Counted from the stretch's first letter, positions 12,803-24,935 are shown. The stretch: 64,000 nucleotides of DNA from Lumnitzera littorea (GCA_024138015.1 JAMXBB010000007.1:83466276-83530275); one strand, 5' to 3'. Notes: generated from the sequence alone by a model not told the origin. Translations and numbers: made by a program.

Positions 12803-13700
12803 ATAGGCGGTAACTCTTGCTATCGCAATGTCTTTAATTTCCTCAGTTGTATCAAATTGACAATCAGGTTGATTTAATTTGCCATAATGTCAAATTTCTG
12901 GATCCGCAAATTGGGCAACTCCAATTCAATCGATAGAATTGCTTCTAATCCAAATGCAAGCTCGAGAGGTATGTCTCATGTCAGAGTCCTATGGGTAGTT
13001 CTATACCCTTATAAAACATTAGGCAGTTCATTAGCCCATTTACCTTTGGTTTGATCAACTCTTTTTTTCAAACTGTACAGGATGGTTTTGTTGACATCTT
13101 CCACTTGTCCATTGGTTTGAAGATGAGCCACAAAAGTGAAATTTAGTCGAATGTTGTGCTTTTCACAAAAAGCTCTAAATTTATCATTGTCAAACTATGG
13201 CCCATTATTAGTCACTATCATAAAGGGAATCCCAAACCTTGATATGATAAAATTGAAAATAAAAGATTCGAGCTTCTACTTGGTAATCTTTGCCATTGCT
13301 TCAACTTCAACCCTTTTGGTGAAATAGTCTACTACAACTATGATGAGTTGGTACTATGCCGTAGACTTTGGAAATGGTCTTAGTATATCTAGCCCCTACT
13401 AGGAAAATGGCCAGGGACTAGTCAGGTTACATAATTCCGTAGAAGGCATTGGCTTAGTACCTTATGTTTTTGACATTGTAGACCAAACAACAGATTTTGC
13501 ATCCTCTTTCATAGTCAGCCAATAATAGCCGAGTCTCAATGCATAGATATACAGAGCCTAAACTTTCACATGGTTGCTACAAACAACTCCATATAACTCA
13601 TAAAGAACTCGTTTAGTGTCTTTCAATGGAAGGAATTGAAGGTAAGGTTCTGAGAGGCTACACTTGTATAGTTGGTCATCAATCAGTGTATAGTTTGCAG
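12803..13700 (-). pseudogene. Tat-type integrase, degenerate
   Basis: Reading the minus strand from about 13,700 down, the core domain is clear. There is FTKRVEVEAMAKIT at about 13,327-13,290, then FNFIISRFGIPFMIVTNNGP and FDNDKFRAFCEKHNI, then HLQTNGQVEDVNKTI. A WANELPNVL-GYRTTHRTLT segment follows near 13,030. The second catalytic Asp sits in the TNNGP motif as Asn, so the active site is damaged. In-frame stops are present. The C-terminal part continues to about 12,803 (KDIAIARVTAY) and then stops abruptly at the copy A LTR. Integrase would have joined element DNA to the chromosome. Confidence 0.75.
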
Positions 13701-14430
13701 CTTGATATATTAACCTTTGAGCTTCTTTATTATCTTCAAGTAGAACACCATCTTTTAGATAATCAATAATTGGATTCATCCAAGACCTCTCTTTCTCTCT
13801 TAGGCAAGGATTTAATTCATAATTCTGCTTGACTATTTTTACACTTTTACTGGGCAGATATTCAATAAAGAGCTTATCATTTGAGTTAGGAAGTGTCGTA
13901 TTAGCCAATTTTGAAAGCTTATCAACAACAATGTTCTTGACCCTTAGTATCTTCTCAATTGTGAAATATTGGAATTCCTTTATGAGCGTTCGTACTATTA
14001 GTAGGTACTTGCTTATCATATCTTCCTTCGCTACATAGTTCCCTTTCACTTGATTCACAATCAACTGTGAATCAAAGAAAACTTCAACTTTCTAAGCTCC
14101 AACTTTCTTTGCTAATTTAAATCTGGTAATCAAGGTTTCATATTTGGCTTCATTATTACTGGTTAGAAATCTAAACTTCAATACATGTTGAATTTTCACA
14201 TTGTAGGGTCCTTGTAAAATGAGGCTCACATCACATCTTTCCTTAGTAGAGGAATCGTCCACATATAAATTCTAGGTGGGTCTCTTAGCCATCTCAATGA
14301 TGTCTTCCTCTCTAGTGAACTCGACAACAAAATTTGCTAAAACTTGAGCTTTTAATGCCATTTTGGGTTTGTATTATACACTATAGGCACTTAGCTTTAG
14401 AGCATACTTCATCATCCTTCCTAAGGAGTC
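13558..14430 (-). pseudogene. Tat-type RNase H and integrase zinc-binding region
   Basis: A 168-codon open stretch (14,064 to 13,558) contains NQVKGNYVAKEDMISKYL and VKNIVVDKLSKLAN, which are the end of RNase H. After it come the linker and the start of the integrase zinc-binding region (YKCSLSEPYLQFLP, then LYGVVCSNHV). The typical VKNxxADALS(K/R) motif reads VKNIVVDKLSK. Upstream, 14,064-14,430, the frame is broken by stops but still shows RNase H-like sequence. The open stretch is the longest remaining frame of the element but has no independent start or promoter. Confidence 0.7.
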
Positions 14431-14599
14431 TAGTCATTGCAAAGCTTGTCATAGTAACTGATTAGTATGAACAATTATTTGATGAGCTTCAAAATACAGC
14501 TTTAATTTCCTTGCCAAGGGAACCACAACCAAAACAAACTTCTAAATCTTCACATATCTCTGTTCCAGGCCTTGCAAGACCTGACTCACATAATAAATC

Positions 14600-15845
14600 G
14601 GCTTATGGTCCCTGCCTTCTATTTGAACTAAGATAGATGAAAGAGCTCAACTATTGACTAACGAGTATAAAAATAAGTCTTCTTTAAGGATAGTTATTGA
14701 GAGTATTGGCAGTGATGCCAGAAATTCTTTTAACTCATTAAATGTTGCCTCGTACTCGTTAGTCTACTAAAATCCCTTTGGGTTCTTCAACATTTTGAAA
14801 AATTCTATGCACCTATCCGTACTTTTTGATACAAATCTATTCAGGGCAACAATCTGCCTGATTAATTCTTAAACATCTTTAATGGTGCTAGGAGACTTCA
14901 TGTTCTGAATTACATCAATCTTTCTAGGATTTGCCTCAATACCACGCTAAGTGACCATATACCCCAAAAACTTACTCAAGGTGGCACCAAAAATACACTT
15001 CTACAAGTTAAGCTTCATATTGTATCTCCTCAAGGTGTCAAACGTCTCCTTAAGATCGGTAAGGTGCAGACTTTTTCACTTTATTCCTTACTATCATATC
15101 ATAGACATATACCTCGATGTTTTAATGAAATTGGAGCTTAAACATCTTAGTTAGAAGCCTCTGATTGGTCGTGCCAGCATTTTAAGCCTGCATCACTGTA
15201 TAACAATATATCCTAAAATTTGTGATAAAAGACATATGAACCTCATCATCTTTCTCCATCTTAATTTGATTGTAACTAAAAAATGTATCCATGAAAGGGA
15301 GTAAGGCATGCTTAGCAATTGAGTCAACCATCTGATCTATTCTCACTAAGGGAAAGTAATCTTTATGATAGACCTTATTCAAATCCATAAAGTCTATGCA
15401 TATGCGTTACTTGCTGTTCAAATTCCTAACTAGCACATAATTAGCTAACCAAGTTAGATAAGGCTCTTCCCTTATAAATCTTGCCTTTAATGACTTTTGA
15501 ACCTCCTCTTCGATGGCTACCTACCATTCAGGGGCAAAATTTCTTTTCTTTTGCTACACTATCTTTATGTTCAAATCAATTTGGAGCTTATGTGTAATTA
15601 CTTCTCTAAGGATGCCTAGCATATCTAAGGGAGGCCAAGCAAAGACATCGGTGTTATCATGAAGGAAATTAATTAAACCTTGACAAATATTTACCGGTAA
15701 TGGTCTACCTATATTTGTTGTTTTTCCAAGATTGTTCCCTAATAGGACTTCTTCTACTTCTTCTTTGGCAATCTCAATGCTGTTAGACTTCTTCTCTAGG
15801 TTAATCTTAACTTGAAAAACTTCTTTGCACCTCAATGCTCTCAAA
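14600..15845 (-). pseudogene. Tat-type reverse transcriptase, degenerate
   Basis: Minus-strand fragments in order are ICIDFMDLNKVYHKDYFPL (from about 15,410), RIDQMVDSIAKHALLPFMD, and SYNQIKMEKDDEVHMSFIT. Then come YCYTVMQA and, after a frame break, IEVYVYDMIV near 15,090-15,120. The catalytic YVDD box therefore reads YVYD, losing one metal-binding aspartate. The upstream part (15,554-15,844) holds the linker between protease and RT, including LPVNICQGLINFLHDNTDVFAW. RT would copy element RNA into DNA; this copy is inactive. Confidence 0.75.
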
Positions 15846-16099
15846 TATAAGGATCTAGCAAATTGTTAGTCCCCTTTGCATACTCCAACTCTAGTGGGAG
15901 TGGGGAACTTTTCCTTAAGATGTGCAGTTGAAGGAATCATACTGAACAAATGCTAGCATTATCATCTCGTGATCATATTATAAGGGGACCAACACTTGAC
16001 AACAAGGAAATCTACCTTATTCTTTATGACATGCTCATTGTCTCTGATATGAATAGGAAGCGAAATTACTCTAGTAAACAGTATGAGTTGATTGTTAAA

Positions 16100-16440
16100 A
16101 GCATATAGATTACAATTGTAAGATCTTAGCTATGCCTTGATCTTTGGCATCATTTGGTTACAAGCATGTTGAAATATAATATCTACCAAACTCCTAGTGT
16201 CAACCAAGATCTTTTTGATGTAGAAGTTGGCAATTCTCATACTGATTACTAGTACATCATCGTGGGGCCTTTGTATACCTTTGAAATCCTCCTTTGTAAA
16301 AGAAATGAAATTATCGACCTTGACTTTCTTACCTTGTACATTACAAACATATTTTATGGCGTTAGTCGAGCTTGCAAAGCTTGACAGGCTTAAAGTGGAA
16401 GGTTTATTGACAATAGTGTTTATTACACCATTCAATGCTT
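16100..16440 (-). pseudogene. Tat-type aspartic protease region
   Basis: The open frame 16,435-16,130 contains ISFTKEDFKGIQRPHDDVLVI, then MRIANFYIKKILVDTRSLVDIIF. In Tat-lineage proteases the catalytic motif follows a run like (L/I)VDxGSSADI; here it reads LVDTRSLVDI, so the catalytic Asp remains but the following Gly is replaced by Arg. It would have cut the gag-pol polyprotein. It is in the expected order between gag and RT. Confidence 0.75.
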
Positions 16441-16744
16441 TGTTATTACCTCCGTCTCTCGTATCTCTTCCAGCCTAAGGATCTTTTGCTACATTTTCTT
16501 ACTCATCATATCATCTTTAGGTTGGTCGTTCAATATTCTTATCATAGGAAAGAAACTTGCTCACATATCCTCATTGAATTACATCCACAATTTTGTTTTT
16601 GAGTTGAATAAACTAATTCGTATTGTAGCCTCTATTGCGATGAAAATCGCAATATTTGTTAGAACTCCTGTGCAATGGATTTCCTCTCATTCTTTCTAGT
16701 CACCACAGTAACCCCCCTTCCCCCCCATTAGTTTTGTACCTCCA

Positions 16745-17800
16745 TTAGTATATCCGTAATTGGATGATCGAGTGGGGTATGAACATAATAATTTGGGATG
16801 TGTGGCATCTTCTTTTCGCCATTGCTTCCTTCTGAAAAATGATCATCATGTGCACCAAGTCAATCTTTTTTGTTCTTCCTCTTATCGTTCTTTCAATCTC
16901 CTCTACTTTAATTGGCCTTATAGTGAGCTTTGATGTTATCCTCTTGTCAAATATAAGATGTGGTCTTAGCCTTGAACTCAACAAAAGTTTTCATCTTTTT
17001 TTTGGCGAGAGACTTAAAGAAGTCTTTATGTAGTTTGACTCCATCAATCATCGTGTTAAGAGCAATGCTCATAACTAATTCAAGGATCTAGACCATCATG
17101 GCCATAAACTGGGCCAAGCAGTCTCTAATGGACTCATTTAATCTTTCCTTTGTGGTGTTAAGGACAAATGAATCCTTAGCAAAGAGCTTATATACAAGGA
17201 AGTGTTGCAATAATACTTACACTAGGTCATCGAAACATGAAATTGTGTTCGGTTTTAGATGTTTAAACCACATGCTCACTGTAATCCTCAGGATTGAAGG
17301 GAATGCTTGACAAGCTACGGCATCACTTAAGCTGTAAAGCTTAGCCAAGGTGTGGTAGTACTTAAAATGGTCTTCTAGGTCCTTTGTTCCATCGTATGTC
17401 TCAAACTACAGCAGTTTAATGTGTCATGATATTACTTGCTCCAATATTTTAGGAATAAAAGGACTCTTATTTATCTGAAATTGTTTACTAGTTGAAGTAA
17501 AGAGTGTTGACATGTGACAATTTTGCATGGTGTACTTATTGTGGTTTTCCTTTGTCACCCTTTTTAAGAGTAAGGGCCAAAGGCCCAAGTGTGACCCCGA
17601 CCTACTTCTTGGGCAATTTAGGAGAATAAATGAGTCATCAAAATTCTCAGCATTATTATCACCGTGCCTTTGGTTCTAATTTGATTAAGTATCCTTAAGG
17701 AGAAGATTAAGAATTTCATTGTTCTTCTTATCAAGTTCTTGATTCTCTTTAGCTAAATCATCACAAAGCCACTCTAATCTAGCCAAACGTATTTCGTCAG
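16745..17800 (-). pseudogene. Tat-type gag, degenerate
   Basis: On the minus strand, 17,310 to 17,040 reads as a capsid-like segment: MWFKHLKPNTISCFDDLV, then LLQHFLVYKLFAKDSFVLN, then ERLNESIRDCLAQFMAMMV. This matches the Tat-lineage gag pattern of a WF...L motif, a DL step, and NESLRxYVxRF. The downstream piece (16,984-16,745) is a Lys/Arg-rich tail. Stops and frameshifts are frequent. It lies between the primer-binding site and the protease, as expected. Confidence 0.65.
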
Positions 17801-17895
17801 TATGCCTACTGCCCCTTCAAAAGGTGTTGAGGAGAAGCCAATACCTATACTTTTTATTAGTCTTATTTTTGCCTTGTAGGTGAATATTTTGGAAA

Positions 17896-17907
17896 CAGAC
17901 GATACCA
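17896..17907 (-). other. Primer-binding site of minus-strand Tat element
   Basis: Minus-strand TGGTATCGTCTG lies two bases after the LTR end. It fits a Tat-lineage site of form TGGCGCCGTCTG with three transitions. Confidence 0.5.
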
Positions 17908-17909
17908 AA

Positions 17910-18375
17910 TGTTGTCAATCAATTTTGGAGTGAAACTTTGATACTGCAAAAGTAAGAATGAACAGCTAAAAGTGGTGCTAGGCTAATCTAGTGTAGTCAC
18001 TTTGATGCCTAAGTAAGCAAGTGTTTTAGTAGAAAGGACGTGAATAAGAAGGCTAAAAATGTTAAAGAGCATTTGAGAGAGTCCTTACAATGCTTTCTTT
18101 CCCTTATTTATAGGCACATATTGGATGTTCATAATAATAGGTAATCATTGGTTTTTAACCATGTAGCAGCTCCTTAATTAAGCATATACTTAGAAAACAG
18201 GAGTAATGGGCGGTTATGTAATTAGGTTGTACAAGGTCGTAGCTGTTTACACCACTTTTTAAATTTAAATATATAAGCAAGCCAAGCCTTTAGGCCAATT
18301 AGATTAGTTAAACTATCAAAGCCTAATAAAAAAAAATAGCAATGATCAGTAGTTTATTAGTTAAGGTGCCAAACA
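17910..18375 (-). mobile_element. 5' LTR of minus-strand Tat element
   Basis: The inner end is TG on the plus strand at 17,910 (CA on the minus strand), next to the primer-binding site. The outer end is placed at 18,375, where the minus strand begins TGTTTGGCACC, but this edge is tentative. It carries a TATA box. The partner 3' LTR is not next to the integrase; that end is cut by copy A of the long LTR. Confidence 0.5.
18105..18112 (-). promoter_or_regulatory. TATA box of minus-strand LTR
   Basis: Minus-strand TATAAATA followed by AGGGAAAG, about 200 bp before the LTR's inner end, fits an LTR promoter. Confidence 0.45.
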
Positions 18376-19289
18376 ATATTGTGAAGCAAAATTCTGCTAT
18401 CAATAGAATCAATGTTTCACAAGATGGTTCAAATAAGGGATTTGTAATAGCTGATCCATAAAATTATTTGTGAAACGTTGATCATTTATTTGAACCACTT
18501 TGTGAAACTTTGATCTTTTATTTAAAATTTTTGAAATATTAATCATTTATTCGAACTTACCTTCAAACATTGATCCCTTCCATTATATTTCTCCTAAGAA
18601 AATCGAACTACTAAATGTTTTAGTTAACTAGTTTTGTCTAATTGTACCAGTCCAGCATATTATAGGAACTTACGAACTCTATAATATATTCTAGCAATAA
18701 TTCAATCATAGGTAAATTTGAATTAAAAAAATGAAATAAAACAGTATAATTAGATCATAATATGCAAATATCATAGACTGAATATCAATATTAATAGAAA
18801 TAACAATAGTCACAATAAAATATAGGGTTCGATAACGATTTACTAAAAAAATCTACAATAAAGACATAATAACAAGAAAGAAAAGAATAAAAGCAGTGAA
18901 ACCCTTATAATTTTACCCTACTAGCTCTACTCCAAAGGGGCTCTCCCTACAAATCTAGGCCTAAGACTTAGATTTATAAAGAAAACTTGACAAAAATAGA
19001 AGATTTGTAAATCATAAAATCTCCATGCCCAAGGTTCACGGCTGTAGAGATGGGACGTAATCTTGTACTTTGTTTAAAATTTCTAAATTTTAATGGAAAT
19101 TAATTATGAAGGGTCCATGACCATAGATTAAGGATATGGTCTTCACTAGTCTTTATTTTGTACTTGAAATTTTTCCACTTAAATTTCTTAATCAACGCTT
19201 TTTTTTTTTTTTCAAATAAGCTCCAAAACCTAATAAAATCTCTCAAAAATTCAACAAATGCTTTTAAAGTCCCTAAAAAATAAAAATTA
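18376..19289. other. Non-coding region with inverted GTGAAAC motifs
   Basis: No gene seen. Between 18,400 and 18,590 the motifs GTTTCACAAGATGGTTCAAATAAG and GTGAAAC-TTGATCATTTATTTGAACCAC occur in opposite orientations, so the block can fold back. It may be a decayed MITE. The rest is AT-rich. Confidence 0.4.
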
Positions 19290-19661
19290 GAGGAAAATGC
19301 AAATAACCCTCTTAAGTTTTGACTTATGAGCAAATTAATCCCTTCAACTTTCAAAGTATAGTTTTTTACCACACCCCACCTCTACCCCCAACTTTAATAA
19401 ATTGGTAAACAATCCCTTTAAGTTAAGAATAATCTTCTCAAACTTTAATTTTGGTACGTAGAACCCCCCATAAACTTATCAAAATGTACTTTAGGACCAC
19501 ATAAACTTTGAACATTATGTGACTTTTTTTAAATAAAAAAGGAAACGTCTTGCATATTACCAATTTATTAAAGTTTAGAGGGTCAAAAACTACACTGTAA
19601 AAATTCAAGGAGTCAATTGACACTTAAGTAAAAGTTTATGGGGATTGTTTGCAATTTCCCT
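19290..19661. mobile_element. Fold-back MITE, Mutator-like family, copy 1
   Basis: The left arm (GAGGAAAATGCAAATAACCC, then TTGACTTATGAGCAAATTAA) and the right arm, read on the minus strand (GGGAAATTGCAAACAATCCC, then TTTACTTAAGTGTCAATTGA), are long imperfect inverted repeats. The same family occurs at 40,497-40,847. Flanking 9-mers TAAAAATTA and TATAAACAA match at six of nine positions, consistent with a decayed 9-bp target duplication. It has no coding capacity and would have relied on a MULE transposase. Confidence 0.65.
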
Positions 19662-19768
19662 TATAAACAAAACCAATTAAGCTCCAAATTATTATAAAAT
19701 CAACTAAATTAATATCCAAAATTGTACAAAATTACTCTAAAGTATGTATACTATTTAGGTGTTATAAT

Positions 19769-19854
19769 AAGGTTCAATCATTATTAATAGGTGTTTTGCC
19801 CCTTATTGAGGGACCAAGTGAGTGTGAAACAACACTTGCTAATGATTGAACCTT
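19769..19854. repeat. Hairpin with perfect 15-bp stem
   Basis: AAGGTTCAATCATTA (19,769-19,783) and its exact complement TAATGATTGAACCTT (19,840-19,854) flank 56 bases. An inner pair GGTGTT and AACACTT extends the fold. It could be the terminal region of a small transposon or a leader hairpin. Confidence 0.6.
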
Positions 19855-20099
19855 ACTACTTAAATTATTTATTTATTGTTGCTGCCTCTTTAGCATTTCT
19901 TTCTACTCCTTAATAAGCTCAACAAACATATTAGTTAGTGTATCATGTCTCTGTACCTATCCTTTTATTAACTTTTCATGTCTTATACTTGCTCCTTAGT
20001 AAAAGCCTCTTATTTTGCAAATTGCTCAGCTAGTAGAGCATGCAATACTTCTTTTATTTGTTGAAATTCTCACGTCTTCAACATAGCCACCTAGAGATG
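19855..20099 (-). pseudogene. 5' end of internal region of minus-strand LTR element
   Basis: After the primer-binding site the minus strand can be read as a short gag-like start: EVLHALLAEQFAK, then more Lys/Glu-rich sequence with several stops. Only about 250 bases remain before the match fades. The family (Copia or Ty3/gypsy) is not determined. Confidence 0.35.
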
Positions 20100-20111
20100 G
20101 CTTTGATACCA
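20100..20111 (-). other. Initiator-Met primer-binding site
   Basis: Minus-strand TGGTATCAAAGC is the tRNA-iMet type primer site (TGGTATCAGAGC) with one G-to-A change. It is two bases from the LTR end. Confidence 0.65.
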
Positions 20112-20113
20112 AA

Positions 20114-20510
20114 TGTAGTGGTACAATTTTTAAAGTTGATTAACATGGATAAGGAATTGTAAACGTAGTAAGAATAAGAAGAAAATTTGGGTAGAATACA
20201 ACCCTACTTTGAATGTAGTGAATTGAGGAAAGATTTTTTGTATTTTTCTTGAATTTTTATGTAGGGATCTAATGTACATTTATAGTAGAATCCTTATTAC
20301 ATTGATAGTATCTTAGGATATGATTCCCCAAATATAACTAATAGCTCATGCAATGAGCCACATCACCCATTTAGAGCAAGTGATACAACAGTAATAAAAA
20401 TAACACTTTATTTATCTATTAAGGCCATGTGGGTAAGGATTATATCTATTGTCCTTAGGCTTCCCTATTAAGCCCAACTCCTTGTTAATTGTTGAATTAG
20501 AGACCCAACA
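20114..20510 (-). mobile_element. 5' LTR of a minus-strand retrotransposon (397 bp)
   Basis: On the minus strand it starts TGTTGGGTCTC and ends ACTACA, followed by the primer-binding site. It has a TATA-like CTATAAATG in its middle (about 20,280). No second LTR was found, so the element is truncated. Confidence 0.6.
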
Positions 20511-21409
20511 ATATCCGACTTCACTTTGAACACTCCAAAGTCTTCTCTTCTTGTCTTATTTATTAAAAAACCCCAGCCTTATAGAATCATCCATTTTAGC
20601 TATCATGTACTATGACATACAATATAAATTTTTTCAATGCACAATTTAAAACTTGATTAAAATATATATATATATATATATAGACCTTTGAAGTAGGAAA
20701 AGGTTGAATATGCATCATTTATACAAATTTAGGTTCTTTAAAAAGTTTTTGTCCTTATTGATTGTCATCCTTACACAAACTTTCCTTTGTTCGTGTTTGT
20801 CTTTTTTTCTTTGTATCAAGTTCAAGTTTGATTTTCTTCAATGATGCTTTATAGTATGCATCAAGTTCTTTAATTAATGTATTTTTTATTGTTTTGTAGG
20901 GAAATAGGAACTTATTTGATAAAACAACTCAATTTGAAATAGTATAATTTTATGTTTTTAAGCAAAAAAAAAAAAATTATTAATGTTACTATTACATTTT
21001 ATCATCTATTTTTCATGGATTTTTTATGTGATACTATTTTTTTCTTCCTCCAATTACATAGATTTCCAAACCATTTATGTATCTTTTCAATATTGCTCCA
21101 TTTACTTTATACACACATAATGTAGGTGCATGGCTACTAGCATAATAATCAAGTGAGCAAGAAGTCACTACCATGTAGCTACCATTCGATGCCACATATG
21201 TATGTTAAGTAGTCTATAACATCTATAATATTTAAGCTAACAAGAGGGAGTAACTACCATTTAACTCCACATATACATTATATAGCCTACAACAAATTTA
21301 ATTTTAAATTTCCAAAACTACCCTTTTCTTCTATTTTTATAATTGTGAAACACTTGAAAAATCAATAGTTTTTAATTGCTCCACAATCTCTTTTCTCTCA
21401 CATTTTGAG
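20511..21409. other. AT-rich spacer with (AT)n
   Basis: No gene seen. An (AT)n tract is at about 20,661-20,682. Two related segments near 21,163-21,290 (CACTACCATGTAGCTACCAT and AACTACCATTTAACTCCACA) may be a degenerate local duplication. Confidence 0.4.
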
Positions 21410-24400
21410 TGTAAATCCTTTAGGTTTCCATAATCGAAAGTAAAGTCAGATAAGAAAGTCAATGGATAATCCATAAAACCACACAAATATAATGATAACA
21501 ACCTTAAATGGAATGAGTAAAACCCTAAATAACAAGCCAAAAAGCCTTAGAAGAAGTAAAATCCTAAAACTCTAATTATTCATGTAAAAGCTTAAAAACC
21601 TTAATATATGAGAAATCTTAAAATGATAACAAAACCCTAGAAGGTTTATCAAACCCTAATTAGATTATCAAAAACCTTATTACAATGAAGAAACCCTAAT
21701 TATATAGCTAAACCATTCGTTAAAAGTAATCAGATTCATCGATCACCTAAAACCCTAGGTTCTGAGTGCCTGTATGACTCGATAACTACAAATGGACACA
21801 AAACCCTAAGGAAAACTCTAGGTGCACGTGTAGGATGTTTAGATGAACTAAAATGAAGCAACAAAACATGATAAAGCCTTAAACTTGCTCTAATTGCACT
21901 TAACATGCTTAATCGTACTTAATCGCAATTAATTACCTTAAGTATACCCTAACCCACAACCAACTCTTGTTAAATCTTAACTAGCAACAAGTCAAACCTA
22001 ATTATGAACTAGGGTACAAGGAATTAAATAGGCATCAAAAGATCATGTACTTTGGGGAGACTTCCCAAAACGCCCAAACTTTGTCCCCCTCTCCCTCATT
22101 TGAATCACACTGATCACCCCCTCTTTTTCACTCCCCTTCATTTGTTTTTCAACCTCACTCATTCACGCAAAAACACTCTTGAAAGCCTCTTTCAAAATCA
22201 CTTATACTTCACTCAAGAAAACACTCCTCTCCACACTCTATACACTCTACTACCAAGCCCTCTAACCCCACCACCACTCCACCAAATTAACAACCAGCAA
22301 GCACCATGCCATCTTCACACATCCTCCCTCACCACTAACACATACCCACACCATTTCCCAACCCCAATCTGTTAACCTCCATTGGAACAGAAGGAGTAAT
22401 AACCTTAACTCTGGTCAAGTGACTAAACTTAGTTTTCCTTATCTTTCCCTTAACGTTCATGTTAATATCTTAGGCCTTAGATACTTATACTTTTATGTAC
22501 ATGAATGTACTATAAGTTCAAAGTATGGTAGTGTAGAATAAGTTCAAGTAGTGAATGAATAAGGCTCAATAATTAGGGTATTAGCACTAACACGTAAGGA
22601 AGTTAGGTACCTTGCGAGTTTTCAAGTCAAACCACCAAGAAAAAACCTTAAACCCCGGTTTTCCCTAGTGTACCACCCCTTTCTTGACTCATACTTCACT
22701 TGTCATCATAGTATTATGTAATGATAATGGCCTAAAACAAGTAAGGATGTGGTTTTTATTAAAGAAAAACAACTTAGAACAATTTTTACATGAAGAAGAT
22801 GAAGGATGCCCTAGAAAACCCTAATAGACCGCTACTCAAGGTGAGCATGACATGCTATAAATTTTGATTTATTTATGTAATGACATGATTAGTTAGTGTT
22901 AAGTATAGTTTAGAACTTGATTAACTAAGTTAAGTAAGGTAATGATGAGTTGGGGCCCTAAACTAGCTTAGTTGGTAATTAAAGACTTAAAAATGGCATC
23001 GAAGGCCCCATTGATGATAAGGACCAAATCTACATCCTTGGTAAAAATGAACCAAACTTATGGCCTTTAGTGAGTTTAAGCTTAAAATGATAGGTGGAAT
23101 TAAGCTAAAGGTTCTAAAATGAGAAATGGGCCTGAAAAGCCTTAAAAGAACCAAGATTAAGGCCTAATATCTAATGACTAAATCTAGACCCTATTCTAGA
23201 AGGCTCATAAAGAGATGTACAAGAGACCTAATAGGCCCACCTAAGACGTCCTCTATAGGCCCTATGGTGAGTCAAGGCACTAAACTAAAGAAAAAAGGTC
23301 CATTTAGGCTCACAAAAGCAACATTAAGGCCTAAATTGGAAGTTGTGAAACTTGGGTAGAAAATTTAACTTAGAATACTTAAATAAAAGCTGAAAAGGTT
23401 AGTGTAAGGCCCAATACTAAAAACTATGCCCAAAACTAGGCCTAAACCCTAAAGTGATCAAACTAGTACCTTGGACCGACAAACTTAATAGGCTTGAACT
23501 AAAACCTTACCAACTTAAACACTTAAAGAAGACTTCACCAAATGAAAGAACACTTGAAGACGATGAAAAAAGACTACAAGGTTGTTAAAAATGGACCTAA
23601 AACAAAGAAACTATGACCAAAATACTAAATTGGTTAAATTGAGAATTGAAGGCAAGAAGGAGTAGATAGTTACTATAAGTAAGATACTTATAATGCCTTA
23701 ATTTTATTCTTCAGGTGACATAGACCTTGAGATTGACATAGTTGAGGATTACTAGGATTGCTAGACTCCATGGTTGAGTGAGTACGTCGAGTGCTTGTAG
23801 TCTAGTTCACTAATTAATTAAATCTATGAAAATTGTTATGCATAAGGCAATTTGGGGGTATTTATATGTGCTTGTATTGGTTGTACTTGTGTACCAAAAT
23901 ACCATGATATATCAAAATCAAAATTTGGTTGTTACATTAGTAGATAGGGCTCTAAAGTGTTTGTCATATATTTAGTTAGCCACTTGTAAACCGGAAAAAT
24001 AATTATTTGACCTTAATATGAACTAGTCATGCATTCTATGTCTCTGTTTTCTTATGAAAGGGCGTTAGCACTACACAGCGAAGCGAGAGATCATGTACGG
24101 TGGATCCATTCTTGTTATATGTTATTGTTGTTTTTGTATAATGTACTCATGTGACATGTTCTTGCCTCAACCTTTGGGATCTACTTAGCTCTAATGAATG
24201 TCACCCTTTACTTAAGGCTGAGCTATGTTAGCTACTTTAGGTCTACTAAGAAAAAGATTATATTATTTAGATGAATAAATGTAGAGACCTAGGTTTTAAC
24301 ATGCCTAAATATTTCCTAACTCGAGCAATGGTAAGGGTAATACTGCTTTGCATAGTCACCGGCAAGCTATGTACAATGTTTGCATTTCATATGCTTATCT

Positions 24401-24926
24401 ACATTTCATATGCAAGTTTAATTAACTTGTAAATTCTTTTTAGTAAGATAGGAAGGTTACTCACTAAGCAATTGTAACTTACCTAGTTATAGTTTATCAT
24501 TGCAATAGGATTTGTGGTTAGAGCCAGGCCACGAGATACTCGAGATTAGTACTACCAGCTTTGGGGTTACCATAGGAAAGAAGAGAGCTCAAGTGGATAT
24601 ATATATGTTATTTAGACTCTCTAGATTTTATTTTATCTTTTAGCATTTTAAGTAACTTGGACTACTAGCATCACTTCATTTTGGTGTGTGTAACTTAATC
24701 AAGGAACACTTACCCTGTTAGAGTATGTTGAACTTATTTATAACAATTTAGTTAATGTTAAAGCTTTACTACTTGCTTAATATGATCTCTCGGTAGAAGT
24801 CAAGATTGTATAGACACCTTATGTAATGCGTTGAAGGCTCCTAATCAAGGGTGGTATTTGATCTCAGTTCTTCTCGTAGTACATAATAGTACTACCATAA
24901 CTTGACCACTCCTTTGGATTGTGACA
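21410..24926 (+). repeat. 5' LTR of Tekay/Del element
   Basis: Starts TGTAAATCC and ends GGATTGTGACA. The first 400 bases contain several AAACCCTA motifs. The partner LTR carries about 62 extra bases near 31,078-31,140 that are absent here after GGGGAGAC (near 22,060). Confidence 0.85.
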
Positions 24927-24935
24927 ATATTTAGG

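Noticed and set aside
12806..12824. Primer-binding-like GGCGGTAACTCTTGCT after LTR copy A
   Set aside because: This sequence is part of the minus-strand integrase frame (AIARVTAY), and a polypurine tract marks copy A as a 3' LTR.
22052..22375. 107-codon Pro/His/Thr-rich open frame
   Set aside because: It lies inside the 5' LTR of the Tekay element in a C-rich stretch; the 3' LTR copy does not keep the frame.
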